DNA of 64,000 bases from Psychrobacter sp. TAE2020 (GTDB lineage Bacteria > Pseudomonadota > Gammaproteobacteria > Pseudomonadales > Moraxellaceae). Both the position numbers and the translations under genes were made by a program. Below are positions 43,789 to 53,481 of this stretch, piece by piece. The notes below the pieces were generated by a model. It saw nothing but the letters and a program-made list of their open reading frames with translations, ran no database searches and was not told the origin of the DNA. Where the stretch lies: contig NZ_JAHLMU010000001.1 in the NCBI RefSeq assembly GCF_018919485.1, forward strand, positions 410,655 through 474,654, given 5' to 3'. The number at the start of each line of letters is the position of its first letter. Position 1 is the first letter of the stretch.

Positions 43789-45000
43789 ATGCGTACCCAA
43801 ATTAATGTGAAGTACCTAGAGCATCCAGACATCCAACAAGCCGACTCCATTTTGCGTAGCTGCGTACACTGTGGATTTTGTAATGCCACTTGCCCTACTT
43901 ATCAAGAGCTAGGTGATGAGCGCGATGGTCCCCGTGGACGTATTTATTTGATCAAACAAATGCTAGAAACTGGTGAGGTCAGTGAAAAAACCCAGACCCA
44001 TTTAGACCGCTGTTTAAGCTGCCGTAGTTGCGAGACTACTTGTCCTTCTGGGGTGAAATACGGTCGCTTAGCTGAAATAGGTCGTGACATTATGGAAGAT
44101 CAGCTGCCGCGACCGATGGATCAAAAGGCGCTGCGTTGGCTGATTCGTAAAGTTCTGCCCTACCCCAATCGCTTTGGGTTCTTCCTACGAATTGGTCAGA
44201 TGCTGCGAGCATTCTTGCCCCGTAGTTTAAAAACCAAAGTACCAGAGCGACAGCTTAAGCTGTCCTTACCCGTACAACAGCACACTCGCCAAATGTTAGT
44301 ATTAGCAGGCTGCGCTCAACCTGTAGCCACTCCGAACACCAATATTGTAGCCGCACGAGTGCTAGATAAATTAGGCATCAGCTTACTCACTGCCCCTGAA
44401 GCTGGCTGCTGCGGTGCGGTGAGTTATCATCTGTCCGCTCATGAAGAAGGGCTGGCCTTTATGCGCCGTAATATTGACGCTTGGTGGCCTTATATTGAGG
44501 CAGGAGTAGAAGCCATTGTCATCAGCGCTTCTGGCTGCGGCTCGATGGTCAAAGAGTATGGCGAAAAACTAAGCCACGACAGTGCTTATGCTGCCAAAGC
44601 ACAGCGAGTAGGCGAGCTGGCCAAAGATCTAGGCGAGGTATTAGTAAAAGAAGATTTAAGCCAGCTGCAGTTACAAGGCTTAGGCCGTAAAACAGCCGTA
44701 CACTGCCCTTGCTCACTGCAACATGCTCAGCAGTTAGGCGGCTTAGTCGAGCAAATTTTGCAGCAAGCCGGTGTTGAGCTGACCCGCACCCAAAATGGAC
44801 ATTTATGCTGCGGTTCTGCCGGTACTTACTCGATCCTACAGCCTGAGATGAGCCAGCAACTACTCTCTAATAAGTTACGAGACTTGACTGTTGGCAATCC
44901 TGAGCAGATAGTCACTGCTAATATTGGTTGTCAGCTACACTTAGGCACGAAGTCTTCGGTACCAGTGAAGCATTGGATTGAATTGTTAGATCCGCAGTAG
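43789..45000 (+). CDS. glcF: Glycolate oxidase iron-sulfur subunit GlcF
   Basis: A 403-residue electron-transfer subunit. Two 4Fe-4S ferredoxin motifs lie near the N-terminus (CVHCGFCNATCP and CLSCRSCETTCP). Two cysteine-rich CCG domains follow (AGCGQP-like region with AGCCGAVSYH, and LCCGSAGTYS). AAGAGGA precedes the ATG by 7 nt, 51 nt after glcE. It passes electrons from the FAD subunits to the quinone pool. Confidence 0.95.
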   Translation: MRTQINVKYLEHPDIQQADSILRSCVHCGFCNATCPTYQELGDERDGPRGRIYLIKQMLETGEVSEKTQTHLDRCLSCRSCETTCPSGVKYGRLAEIGRDIMEDQLPRPMDQKALRWLIRKVLPYPNRFGFFLRIGQMLRAFLPRSLKTKVPERQLKLSLPVQQHTRQMLVLAGCAQPVATPNTNIVAARVLDKLGISLLTAPEAGCCGAVSYHLSAHEEGLAFMRRNIDAWWPYIEAGVEAIVISASGCGSMVKEYGEKLSHDSAYAAKAQRVGELAKDLGEVLVKEDLSQLQLQGLGRKTAVHCPCSLQHAQQLGGLVEQILQQAGVELTRTQNGHLCCGSAGTYSILQPEMSQQLLSNKLRDLTVGNPEQIVTANIGCQLHLGTKSSVPVKHWIELLDPQ

Positions 45001-45031
45001 GGCTTCCTAGATAAGCTATCGTTGCTATTTA

Positions 45032-45067
45032 AGCCCTCGATATTATGATGATAGCGAGGGCTTTTTT
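45032..45067 (+). terminator. Terminator of the glcDEF operon
   Basis: agccctcg pairs with cgagggct across a 16-base spacer and is followed by tttttt. It lies 32 nt past the glcF stop codon and could also serve the convergent gene 45114-45638. Confidence 0.9.
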
Positions 45068-45113
45068 GTAGCTAGTACTAACAAAAGCTATCACGGCAAT
45101 TAACTAAAGGCTT

Positions 45114-45638
45114 TCAAGATTCGCTATTAGGCAATGATCTAACCATTTTTATATCTACTATTTTACTGCCCTCATACCATTCTTCGCTACTCTGTGCACT
45201 AGCTACAAAGCCATGCTGTTGATAAAAACTGATAGCCTTAACGTTAGTTGCTAGCACCCATAAATACAGCTTAGCTCGACTATTAGCCGCTAAGATATGG
45301 TCTAAAGCGCTGTTCATTAATTTGCTACCCATGCCTTGGCCTTGATAGTCAGGTAAGATGTATAGAGTGGTTATTTCCCACTCACTATCTTTGTTAAAAC
45401 AACTGATAAACCCTACGACATGCTCACAATCTTCATCATTTTTATCTTGAGCTACCCAAGTGCTCGCTTCAGGATGCGCTATGACTTTTTGCCACATCTC
45501 CACTTTGGCTGCTAAGCTATCTTGCTCCTTGATATAAGCGCTTGGCAACAGCTCGCCATAAGCAGCACTCCAGCTAACTAACTGTACTTTGGCAATAGCA
45601 AGGCTATCGCTGCTATTTGCTTGGCGAATAGTAAACAT
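45114..45638 (-). CDS. GNAT-family N-acetyltransferase
   Basis: A 174-residue acetyltransferase. The acetyl-CoA-binding core is visible as ITTLYILPDYQGQGMGSKLM (the Q/R-x-x-G-x-G/A loop is QGQGMG), followed by LYLWVLATNVKAISFYQQHGF, the usual motif B. The substrate is unknown. It is convergent with glcF and shares the terminator region. Confidence 0.85.
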   Translation of the reverse strand: MFTIRQANSSDSLAIAKVQLVSWSAAYGELLPSAYIKEQDSLAAKVEMWQKVIAHPEASTWVAQDKNDEDCEHVVGFISCFNKDSEWEITTLYILPDYQGQGMGSKLMNSALDHILAANSRAKLYLWVLATNVKAISFYQQHGFVASAQSSEEWYEGSKIVDIKMVRSLPNSES

Positions 45639-46192
45639 TTTTTACTCCCAGTGTTATTGACTACTCTCTATCATCGTTAAAAACAGTTTATCAACATTAG
45701 CTTACTATCAAATCACTATCAAATCACTAATGGACTACTAGCCGTAAAGCAGATAATAGACATCACTATTACTCTATTACTCTAGCAGCAAAGTCGCATT
45801 AGCCAATCCACTACCTGCATTACCTCAACGTCATATCGGTACTAATATTCAGGCTGATACTTAGGCTGATACTTAGGCCGATACTTAAGCTGATACTTAA
45901 GCCGATTCTTAAGCTGATACTTAAGCCGATTCTTAAGCTAAGATTGAGCTTGCTGATCTGACACTGAGTGCCTTGAATTGGTGGCTGTTAGGCGCAAATA
46001 ATGCTATTATTAGCCGCTAAGATTAAGCCCGTTATCGAGCAACATCAATCAGAACGACTAAGGCTATTATTAGCGTATAGCGGTCTTTACAGACAGCTAA
46101 AACACTGATAAATAGCCTTTATTTGCAGTTAGTATAAAGCTGATAGCAGTCATTAACTTTAGCCTTTTTTAACCCTTTAGCAAGAGTATTCT
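45639..46192. other. Intergenic region with 12-bp tandem repeats
   Basis: These 554 bases lie between divergently oriented genes and must hold the dnaE promoter. They contain a 12-bp tandem repeat (45852-45935). I find no ORF of note and no recognisable RNA gene. Confidence 0.6.
45852..45935. repeat. 12-bp tandem repeat upstream of dnaE
   Basis: Seven consecutive 12-base units of the form (a/g)gc(t/c)gat(a/t)ctta. The last four alternate between agctgatactta and agccgattctta. It is noncoding and ends about 260 nt before dnaE. Confidence 0.9.
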
Positions 46193-49100
46193 ATGGCATT
46201 TGTACACCTTGGCATTCACAGTGAATATTCGATTACCGATTCTATCGTACGTATCAAGCCGTTAGTCAAAGCGGCAGCCGCCGATAATCAGCTAGCATTA
46301 GCCTTGACTGATTTATCAAACTTGTATGCGACTGTTAAATTCTATCGCGCTTGCTTGAGTGCTGGTATTAAGCCGATCATCGGTAGCGAAATCATTATGG
46401 ACGATGAAGAGTCGCGTCTGGTGCTATTAGCGATGAACGATGAAGGCTATCAGAATATTACTCGCATTGTATCCTCGGGTTTTACTGAAGGTCGTGCTGA
46501 CCCTGCCAATCACGGCACCCCTATTGTTAAACGTAGTGAGGTTATCAAGTACGCTGCTGGGGTCATCGTGCTGTTTACCGAAAAGTCAGATGTCGGACAA
46601 GCTTTAGTAGGCTCCATGCCAGAAAGAGCGGATGAGCTATTAATAGACTGGCAAGCGGCGTTTGCGGATCGCTTATATTTTGCGATTAAACGGACTAACC
46701 GTAGCGGTGAAGATACTTTTATCCAAGCGACTATTCATGCTGGTGCTAAACATCATATTCCTATTATTGCCCATAATGATGTGCGCTTTTTAGAGCAAGA
46801 TGACTTCGATGCCCATGAAGCTCGTGTCTGTATCGCTGGCTCTTATGTGTTGGCCGATCTTAATCGCCCGCAGACTTATTCAGATGAGCAGTATCTAAAG
46901 ACGCAAGAGCAAATGCAGCAATTATTTGCAGATATTCCGCAAGTGATTGACAATACTTTGCAATTAGCGACTCGCTGTAACGTGACGCTAGTATTAGGCA
47001 TTAACGTACTCCCTGAGTTTCCAGTGCCTGAAGGCGAGACTACTGAATCGTTTTTTAGAGCTGAATCGCAGCGTGGTCTTACTCAGCGCTTAGCTAAGCT
47101 GTTTCCAGTTGAGGCCCGCAGTGATACTTGGGATAATATTAAACAAAAATACGATGAGCGCTTAGAATATGAGCTGGATGTCATTTTATCGATGGGCTTC
47201 CCCGGTTATTTCTTGATCGTTATGGACTTTATTCGTTGGGCAAAAGCCAACGGTGTCCCAGTAGGCCCTGGCCGAGGTTCTGGTGCTGGCTCGTTAGTGG
47301 CGTATGCGCTGAATATTACCGATCTTGATCCGATCCATTACGATTTATTATTCGAGCGCTTTTTGAATCCTGAACGGGTATCTATGCCCGATTTCGATAT
47401 TGACTTTTGTATTGATGGGCGTGATCGAGTGATTGATTATGTCGCTCAAACTTATGGTCGTGACGCGGTTTCGCAGATCATTACTTTCGGTACTATGGCG
47501 GCCAAAGCGGTAGTTCGTGATGTGGCGCGGGCGCAAAGCAAGTCCTATTTTCTAGCCAGCAAAATGTCCAAGCTAATACCTAAAACCCCAGGTATCACTC
47601 TCAGTCAAGCTTTAGAGCAAGAGCCACAGCTAAAAGACCTTATCTCCAATCCAGACAATATGGATTATGAAGACGCTATTGAAATTTGGGAAATGGCCAT
47701 TAAGCTTGAAGGTATCTGCCGTAACGTTGGTAAGCATGCTGGTGGGGTCCTTATTGCGCCAAATAAAATAACCGATTTTAGCGCTATCTACTGTGATGAT
47801 GACGGATCACGGGTTAGCCAATTCGACAAAGATGATGTTGAGGCTGTAGGCTTAGTAAAATTCGACTTTTTAGGGCTACGTAACTTAACAGTAATCGACG
47901 CTGCTGTTAAAAATATTAACAAGCGCCGAGTCAATGAAGGCTTAGAGGAGCTGATCCTAGAGGACTTGCCGCTAGATGACAGTAAAGCTTACAAACTACT
48001 GCAAGATGCCAAAACTACGGCCGTATTCCAGTTAGAAAGTATGGGCATGAAAAAGTACTTAGCTAAATTGCAGCCGACTAACATCGAAGACGTAATCGCC
48101 ATGTGTGCGCTTTATCGTCCCGGCCCACTAGATGCCGGTATGGTTGACATGTATATTGATCGTAAGCATGGCCGCGAAGAGGTCATCTATGATCATCCTA
48201 ATCTAGAGCCTATTTTAGAGAATACTAACGGCGTTATCGTCTATCAAGAACAAGTAATGCAAATATCGCAAGTCATGGCGGGCTATAGCTTAGGCGGTGC
48301 TGATATGTTACGCCGAGCGATGGGTAAGAAAAAACCTGAAGAGATGGCCAAGCAGCGTGATATCTTCTTAACGGGCGCTACCGCACAAGGTATCGATGAG
48401 GTGACCTCAGGTGGGGTGTTTGACCTAATGGAGAAGTTTGCCGGCTACGGTTTTAACCGCTCGCATTCTGCTGCTTATGGGGTACTGGCTTATCAGACTG
48501 CTTATCTCAAGCAATACTACCCTGCCGAGTTTATGGCAGCGGTATTGACTTCAGATATGAACAACACTGACAACGTAGTGTTCTTTATCAATGACTGCCG
48601 CGAGAACTTCAATCTTACTGTAGTTAACCCTTCGGTTAACCGTAGTGAATGGCACTTTGTTGCTGATACTCCGACCAACATTATTTACGGTTTAGGCGCT
48701 ATCAAAGGCGTTGGAGAAGGGGCAGTTGACTCTATTGTGGAAGCTCGCCGCCGCGAGGGTTATTTTAAAGATTTGTATGATTTCTGCCGACGAGTTGATA
48801 TCAAAAAAGTTAATAAACGTACCCTTGAAGCTTTAGTAAGTGCTGGCTGTTTTGATGATTTTGCAGCGACCTTACGCCCAGACTTGCCAGCAGAGGAAGC
48901 CTACGAGATTCGAGGGGCGCTGATGAGTCAACTGCCTAGCGCCGTACAAGCAGCTGAACAGGATCGCCAGAATCGTGAGATCGGCATGATGGATCTATTC
49001 GGTGAGATGGATGGCGTAGTCGCCGCCCCACCGTTAGTGATGACCAGTGATCTAATCTGGGGCGATAAGCACCGACTAAAAGCTGAAAAAAACACTTTAG

Positions 49101-49882
49101 GACTGTACTTAACTGGTCATCCTATTAATGAGTATTTAGAAGAGCTTAAGCACTACACTTCAGGGTTACGCTTAAACAAGCTAACGGATACTGGCTATAA
49201 CGGTAGCTGCTACTTCGCTGGGTTGGTCATCGATATGGCAAACTTCGGTAATCGTAATGTGATTACCTTAGATGATGGTACTTCAAGATTAGAAGTCAGC
49301 TGCTATGCCGAGCGCTTCAATCGAGTCAAAGAGCAACTAAAAGTTGATGAAGTAGTGATCATAAAAGGCAGTATACGTGAGCGTGATGGACGCCTATTCG
49401 CCCGTCTTGATAACGCCATGACTATGATCGATGCCCGCTTACGCTGGTTAAAAAAAATCAGTATAAAAATTCATGGTAATGATCTTGAGTTATTGACACA
49501 GTTACAACCATTACTAAAAGCCTCGCAAGCGAGTATCATTCCAGCTCCACGCTTAGCTTATGACCAAGATCAAGAGGATCAGGCTAATACCTTCTTTGAC
49601 CCATCTTTAGGTGGTAGCGTATACGATGAAGCCGGTAACGACTTGATGGCACAAGCGCCAAATCCAGCGCAAGGTAATCACGAATTATCTGAACCTAACT
49701 TTGCCACTAACGATGCTCCGATCAATGATAACTGCACTATGCTCGGCTTGAGCGTCTACGCTGATTATGGCATTGCCAATGTGGCATTGTCTGAGCATTG
49801 GCGGGTATATCCTAATGATGACAATTTGCAGAAGCTCAAGGAGCTGATTAGTGAAGATAATTTGCACTTTCATTATAGTTAA
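46193..49882 (+). CDS. dnaE: DNA polymerase III alpha subunit
   Basis: The 1229-residue replicative polymerase catalytic subunit. The N-terminal PHP domain starts FVHLGIHSEYSITDSI, lacking the usual DH metal-binding pattern seen in other PHP enzymes. The palm carries PVGPGRGSGAGSLVAYAL and the catalytic MPDFDIDFC near residue 400. QEQVMQISQVMAGYSLGGAD and FNRSHSAAYGVLAYQTAYLK lie in the fingers. The C-terminal part has the OB fold and the beta-clamp-binding region. Length is slightly above the E. coli protein (1160) because of an insert around DQDQEDQANTFFDPS. It stands as a single gene. Confidence 0.97.
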   Translation: MAFVHLGIHSEYSITDSIVRIKPLVKAAAADNQLALALTDLSNLYATVKFYRACLSAGIKPIIGSEIIMDDEESRLVLLAMNDEGYQNITRIVSSGFTEGRADPANHGTPIVKRSEVIKYAAGVIVLFTEKSDVGQALVGSMPERADELLIDWQAAFADRLYFAIKRTNRSGEDTFIQATIHAGAKHHIPIIAHNDVRFLEQDDFDAHEARVCIAGSYVLADLNRPQTYSDEQYLKTQEQMQQLFADIPQVIDNTLQLATRCNVTLVLGINVLPEFPVPEGETTESFFRAESQRGLTQRLAKLFPVEARSDTWDNIKQKYDERLEYELDVILSMGFPGYFLIVMDFIRWAKANGVPVGPGRGSGAGSLVAYALNITDLDPIHYDLLFERFLNPERVSMPDFDIDFCIDGRDRVIDYVAQTYGRDAVSQIITFGTMAAKAVVRDVARAQSKSYFLASKMSKLIPKTPGITLSQALEQEPQLKDLISNPDNMDYEDAIEIWEMAIKLEGICRNVGKHAGGVLIAPNKITDFSAIYCDDDGSRVSQFDKDDVEAVGLVKFDFLGLRNLTVIDAAVKNINKRRVNEGLEELILEDLPLDDSKAYKLLQDAKTTAVFQLESMGMKKYLAKLQPTNIEDVIAMCALYRPGPLDAGMVDMYIDRKHGREEVIYDHPNLEPILENTNGVIVYQEQVMQISQVMAGYSLGGADMLRRAMGKKKPEEMAKQRDIFLTGATAQGIDEVTSGGVFDLMEKFAGYGFNRSHSAAYGVLAYQTAYLKQYYPAEFMAAVLTSDMNNTDNVVFFINDCRENFNLTVVNPSVNRSEWHFVADTPTNIIYGLGAIKGVGEGAVDSIVEARRREGYFKDLYDFCRRVDIKKVNKRTLEALVSAGCFDDFAATLRPDLPAEEAYEIRGALMSQLPSAVQAAEQDRQNREIGMMDLFGEMDGVVAAPPLVMTSDLIWGDKHRLKAEKNTLGLYLTGHPINEYLEELKHYTSGLRLNKLTDTGYNGSCYFAGLVIDMANFGNRNVITLDDGTSRLEVSCYAERFNRVKEQLKVDEVVIIKGSIRERDGRLFARLDNAMTMIDARLRWLKKISIKIHGNDLELLTQLQPLLKASQASIIPAPRLAYDQDQEDQANTFFDPSLGGSVYDEAGNDLMAQAPNPAQGNHELSEPNFATNDAPINDNCTMLGLSVYADYGIANVALSEHWRVYPNDDNLQKLKELISEDNLHFHYS

Positions 49883-50145
49883 TAGCCTTTAAATGACTAT
49901 CCAATAATGACTAGTTAAATCGCTGTCGACCTATAGTTAAATAATGGCTAAATATTAAATCTGTTGTAGCCCTCATCAGCCCTTAATAAGTAACCGATGA
50001 TACTGCTGCTAGTAGCACAGTATTATCAATGACTCTGTTTTATTATACTTGCCTATGTATTATTTTAAATTGACTATACTAAAAGAGTTTATTAGCCGCT
50101 AGTTGTTAGCTATTAGTTATTAGTTATTTTTTAAGGTGGTATACC

Positions 50146-50553
50146 ATGTTCGAGTCTCAACTTAGCAATGCCTTTAATAAGCCTTTAGTAGAGGATCAAC
50201 TGCTGGCAGATAGCTATCAGCTCCTAGATGAAGAGCAGTTTGCAGATATGCGTGAGCTACTTGAAGAGGACTTCGCCGACTTGCTGCGGACTTATTTTAT
50301 AGACAGTCTGCAACGTATTAAGCTTATGCATTTAGCGCAAGCTAGCAATGACAATGCTGATGGTTTTGAGGCGGCTCATGCGCTAAAAGGAGCCAGTGCT
50401 ACATTAGGCGCTAAGCGGTTAGAGTTATTATGTGGTCAGCTACAACAGCTTTGTCGTGAGCAGAAACTTGGTGAGCAAGCCGCCCTTATCGAGCAAATAT
50501 CAGTAGCCTTGCGAGATACTGAACAAGAAATTAACCACCGTTTGGGTTTGTAA
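50146..50553 (+). CDS. HPt domain protein
   Basis: A 135-residue single-domain histidine phosphotransfer protein. The HPt signature is AHALKGASATLGAKRL with the phospho-accepting His78. The all-helical remainder (LLCGQLQQLCREQKLGEQ) fits the four-helix bundle. It would relay phosphate between a hybrid kinase and a response regulator located elsewhere, since neither is encoded nearby. It ends 5 nt before trmJ and is probably co-transcribed. Confidence 0.85.
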   Translation: MFESQLSNAFNKPLVEDQLLADSYQLLDEEQFADMRELLEEDFADLLRTYFIDSLQRIKLMHLAQASNDNADGFEAAHALKGASATLGAKRLELLCGQLQQLCREQKLGEQAALIEQISVALRDTEQEINHRLGL

Positions 50554-50558
50554 TACTT

Positions 50559-51461
50559 ATGATTAGTACTTCTGTAGCAGCTACCCCCTCATCTACGTTC
50601 ACAGTTAGCGACTATCTGTCTTGCTTGCAAGTGGTAATGGTCAATACCACATTACCAGCTAATATCGGCTCAGCAGCACGAGCCATGCATACTATGGGTT
50701 TATCTCGACTGACGGTAGTTGATCCTAAGCTCCCGATTGATGAGACTAGTATCTCTCACGCCGCAGGTGGTAGTAAGATCTTAGCAGCAGCCACTATTAC
50801 TACCACTTTAGAGGCCGCTATTAGCGATTGTCAGTTGGTTTTTGCTGCTAGTAGTCGCAGTCGACACTTACCACGGCCTGTAGTGACACCTAGCCAAGCG
50901 GCTAAAATCATGCTGGACTTTATAGATAAGCAAAATGCTATCGATAGCTCTGTAAGTAGTGAGCAAACAGACCTCAGTACCGTTAAGCCAAACATCGCCA
51001 TTTTATTTGGTCGTGAGGATCGTGGTCTAACCAACGAAGAGCTGGCTTACGCTGACTATCATATTCAGATTGATGCTAACCCTGAATATCCAGTACTCAA
51101 TGTCGCTTCTGCAGTACAAGTCATTGCTAGCTTTATCTTTACTTACATTCAGAGTCATGTTAATAATAGCAGCCATCACAGCGCTTCTAACGCTGAAGCA
51201 GCTGCGCTAGACGATCAGTCAAAACAGCCCATGCTAGATACTTATATACGCCAACAATGGGATGAGCCTGCCATTACTCAACAGCAGTTACAGCAGCTGA
51301 CTCAGAGTACTACTGAGCTTATGGTTGCGCATGGTCTTGCTAATAGCGATCATTTGAGATCACTACCCTCACGCTTATCTCGTTTAGGTTCACGTATTCA
51401 ACTTGATCAAAAAGAGTATCAACTACTAAGTGCCTTGATGGCAAAACTTCTAAAAGGCTAG
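50559..51461 (+). CDS. trmJ: tRNA (cytidine/uridine-32-2'-O) methyltransferase
   Basis: A 300-residue SPOUT-class methyltransferase that modifies ribose 32 in the tRNA anticodon loop. N-terminal VVMVNTTLPANIGSAARAMHTMGLSRLTVVDP, IALFGREDRGLTNEEL-type knot motif (here AILFGREDRGLTNEEL) and YPVLNVASAVQVI are the three SPOUT signatures. The C-terminal ~80 residues are a helical extension typical of the TrmJ group. It follows the HPt gene by 5 nt. Confidence 0.9.
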   Translation: MISTSVAATPSSTFTVSDYLSCLQVVMVNTTLPANIGSAARAMHTMGLSRLTVVDPKLPIDETSISHAAGGSKILAAATITTTLEAAISDCQLVFAASSRSRHLPRPVVTPSQAAKIMLDFIDKQNAIDSSVSSEQTDLSTVKPNIAILFGREDRGLTNEELAYADYHIQIDANPEYPVLNVASAVQVIASFIFTYIQSHVNNSSHHSASNAEAAALDDQSKQPMLDTYIRQQWDEPAITQQQLQQLTQSTTELMVAHGLANSDHLRSLPSRLSRLGSRIQLDQKEYQLLSALMAKLLKG

Positions 51462-51608
51462 CGCTTATATAAGCTAATGCTTACCAATTTTTTGATCAGC
51501 ACTGTAAAGGGTTGATATTGTCAGCATGGCCGGTTAATACTGGCGGCACTGTGCAATTGTTAGATTACTAGCAGTTGTACCTCATTTAATAATAAAACGG
51601 AGTTAACT

Positions 51609-52052
51609 ATGAAGTGGACAGTCTATTTATCTGGAGAAATTCACAGCGACTGGCGTCAAAAAATTATGCAAGGTGCTAAAGAACATGGCCTCAATATTGA
51701 TTTCACCTCAGCAGTGACTGAACACGAAGCCAGCGATGCCGCCGGTGATGTATTGGGTAAAGACGAGAACTCGTTCTGGCGCGATCATAAGTCATCAAAG
51801 GTTAATTCGATTCGTACCAAAAACTTAATCCAAAAATGTGATATTGCTATCATTCGTTTTGGTGATAAATACAAGCAATGGAATGCAGCATTCGACGCTG
51901 GCTGTTGCGCAGCTCTAGGCAAGCCTTATATCACTTTGCATGCTGAGGATATTATCCATCCGCTAAAAGAAGTTGATGCAGCCGCAATGGCATGGGCGCA
52001 AACCCCTGAGCAAGTGGTTGAACTGCTAAAATATACTACTAGTGATCATTAA
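51609..52052 (+). CDS. YtoQ family protein
   Basis: A 147-residue cytoplasmic protein of the YtoQ family, recognisable from MKWTVYLSGEIHSDWR, VLGKDENSFWRDHKS and CDIAIIRFGDKYKQWNAAFD. The glycine-free nucleoside-deoxyribosyltransferase-like fold has been suggested for such proteins, but the reaction is unknown to me. It stands alone, with a hairpin 20 nt downstream. Confidence 0.85.
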   Translation: MKWTVYLSGEIHSDWRQKIMQGAKEHGLNIDFTSAVTEHEASDAAGDVLGKDENSFWRDHKSSKVNSIRTKNLIQKCDIAIIRFGDKYKQWNAAFDAGCCAALGKPYITLHAEDIIHPLKEVDAAAMAWAQTPEQVVELLKYTTSDH

Positions 52053-52408
52053 TAAGTAGCGTAAGCGCACGCTGTTTGTCAGTTAGGCACTAGTATCCCT
52101 GACAAACAGCAACTGCCTTTAGATGAAAGCTAAGTATAAAAAACAGCAGGGGAAACTATAAAGTTTTTCACTCTTCGATCCTAGCATAAGCAACTACATT
52201 ACTAAGTTTCTACCTTATTGGCCATAGAGCTTGGCGTAATTAATATCTAGCAACCCTACCTATTTATTATACAATCAACAGACCTCTACCCTGATTTTCA
52301 CTTTGTATCACTCTTCAATTGCTGCTAATTAATAATTCATAGCTGTATTTAATGATGCAAAGCTGCTATAACTAAAAAACTGTAATCAAAAATACGATAG
52401 GACGCGTT
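52053..52408. other. Intergenic region without a gene
   Basis: These 356 bases contain the hairpin at 52072-52111 and presumably the promoter of the serine acetyltransferase gene. The rest is AT-rich without recognisable coding or RNA features. Confidence 0.6.
52072..52111 (+). terminator. Strong hairpin after the ytoQ-like gene
   Basis: A perfect 12-bp stem, gctgtttgtcag with ctgacaaacagc, encloses a 16-base loop 20 nt after the stop codon. No T-run follows, so it may act as a 3'-end stabiliser or a weak terminator. Confidence 0.5.
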
Positions 52409-53341
52409 ATGTTATCGCCAACCGCCTTGTTCAAATCATTTGCTCGCATAAAAAAAGATCTCAAAGAAGATATCGATGCAGTGTTTACTCGCGATCCTGC
52501 TGCACGCAATAGCTTGGAGGTGGTACTCACCTACCCTGGCATTCATGCGCTGATTCTACATCGCGGCGCCCATTATTTATGGCAACATGATCATAAGCTC
52601 TCTGCTCGGGTCATCTCCTACGGTTCACGTATTCTAACTAGTATTGAAATTCACCCTGCTGCCAAAATCGGCAAACGCTTCTTTATCGATCATGGCGTCG
52701 GCGTAGTGATCGGTGAGACTGCTGAGATTGGCAACGATGTCACCTTATACCATGGCGTCACTTTAGGGGGAGTGTCATGGAATAATGGTAAACGTCATCC
52801 CACTTTAGAAGATGGGGTCATCGTCGGTGCTGGGGCAAAAGTATTAGGACCATTCACGGTCGGTAAAGGCGCTAAAATTGGCTCGAATGCCGTAGTAGTC
52901 AAGCCAGTGCCTGCTGGCGCCACTATGGTTGGCAGTGCCGCAAGAATGATATCTGAGCATCATGACGAAAAGGGTAATCCTATCGTCAAAAAGGGTAATG
53001 ATATCAAGCAACAAGAAGCTGCTGCCCAAGTGAATACTACCGAAGATAATGCTCAAGATGCTAGTAGCGATCAAACGCAAGCTCGCCATCAAAGCGCAGC
53101 ACGAGCCACTACTTTTCAAGCTTATGGTATCGATCAATCTTCACAAGACCCAGTGGCCGAAGCTTTTGCTAAGATGCTTGAGCATATCCAACAGTCTGAG
53201 AACCGTCTTGATCAGCTGCAAGATGCTATGTGCAAGATTGATCCTAACTTTTGCAAAAAAGAATATGACAAGCTGTGCTTACAGGATTTAGATGTGATCG
53301 GTCAAAGCGATATGGCGGCAGCCGATGCTAAGCAGAAGTAA
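52409..53341 (+). CDS. cysE: Serine O-acetyltransferase with extended C-terminus
   Basis: A 310-residue enzyme that acetylates L-serine for cysteine synthesis. Residues 1-190 match the short EpsC-type serine acetyltransferases: an N-terminal helical part ([19 protein letters not shown]), then left-handed beta-helix hexapeptides ([37 protein letters not shown]) and the C-terminal [20 protein letters not shown]. Residues ~195-310 are an acidic, Gln-rich tail that ends in a helical segment with three Cys ([18 protein letters not shown]). This tail is longer than the family norm. Confidence 0.9.
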   Translation: MLSPTALFKSFARIKKDLKEDIDAVFTRDPAARNSLEVVLTYPGIHALILHRGAHYLWQHDHKLSARVISYGSRILTSIEIHPAAKIGKRFFIDHGVGVVIGETAEIGNDVTLYHGVTLGGVSWNNGKRHPTLEDGVIVGAGAKVLGPFTVGKGAKIGSNAVVVKPVPAGATMVGSAARMISEHHDEKGNPIVKKGNDIKQQEAAAQVNTTEDNAQDASSDQTQARHQSAARATTFQAYGIDQSSQDPVAEAFAKMLEHIQQSENRLDQLQDAMCKIDPNFCKKEYDKLCLQDLDVIGQSDMAAADAKQK

Positions 53342-53357
53342 CTTGAACGTTTATAAG

Positions 53358-53388
53358 AGGCTGGGCTAAATGCTCAGCCTATTTTTTT
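53358..53388 (+). terminator. Terminator of cysE
   Basis: aggctgggc pairs with gctcagcct (one G-U) around a five-base loop, then a run of seven T. It begins 17 nt after the cysE stop codon. Confidence 0.9.
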
Positions 53389-53481
53389 GCTATCAATAAA
53401 GCACCTATTAATGTGAATTAACGCTGGTCACTAAAGCTAGTAGCTCTAGAACCTGTGCCTATACTCTAACTAGGAAATGTC

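Noticed and set aside
45852..45935. Possible CRISPR array
   Set aside because: The units are contiguous 12-mers with no spacers and no cas genes nearby.
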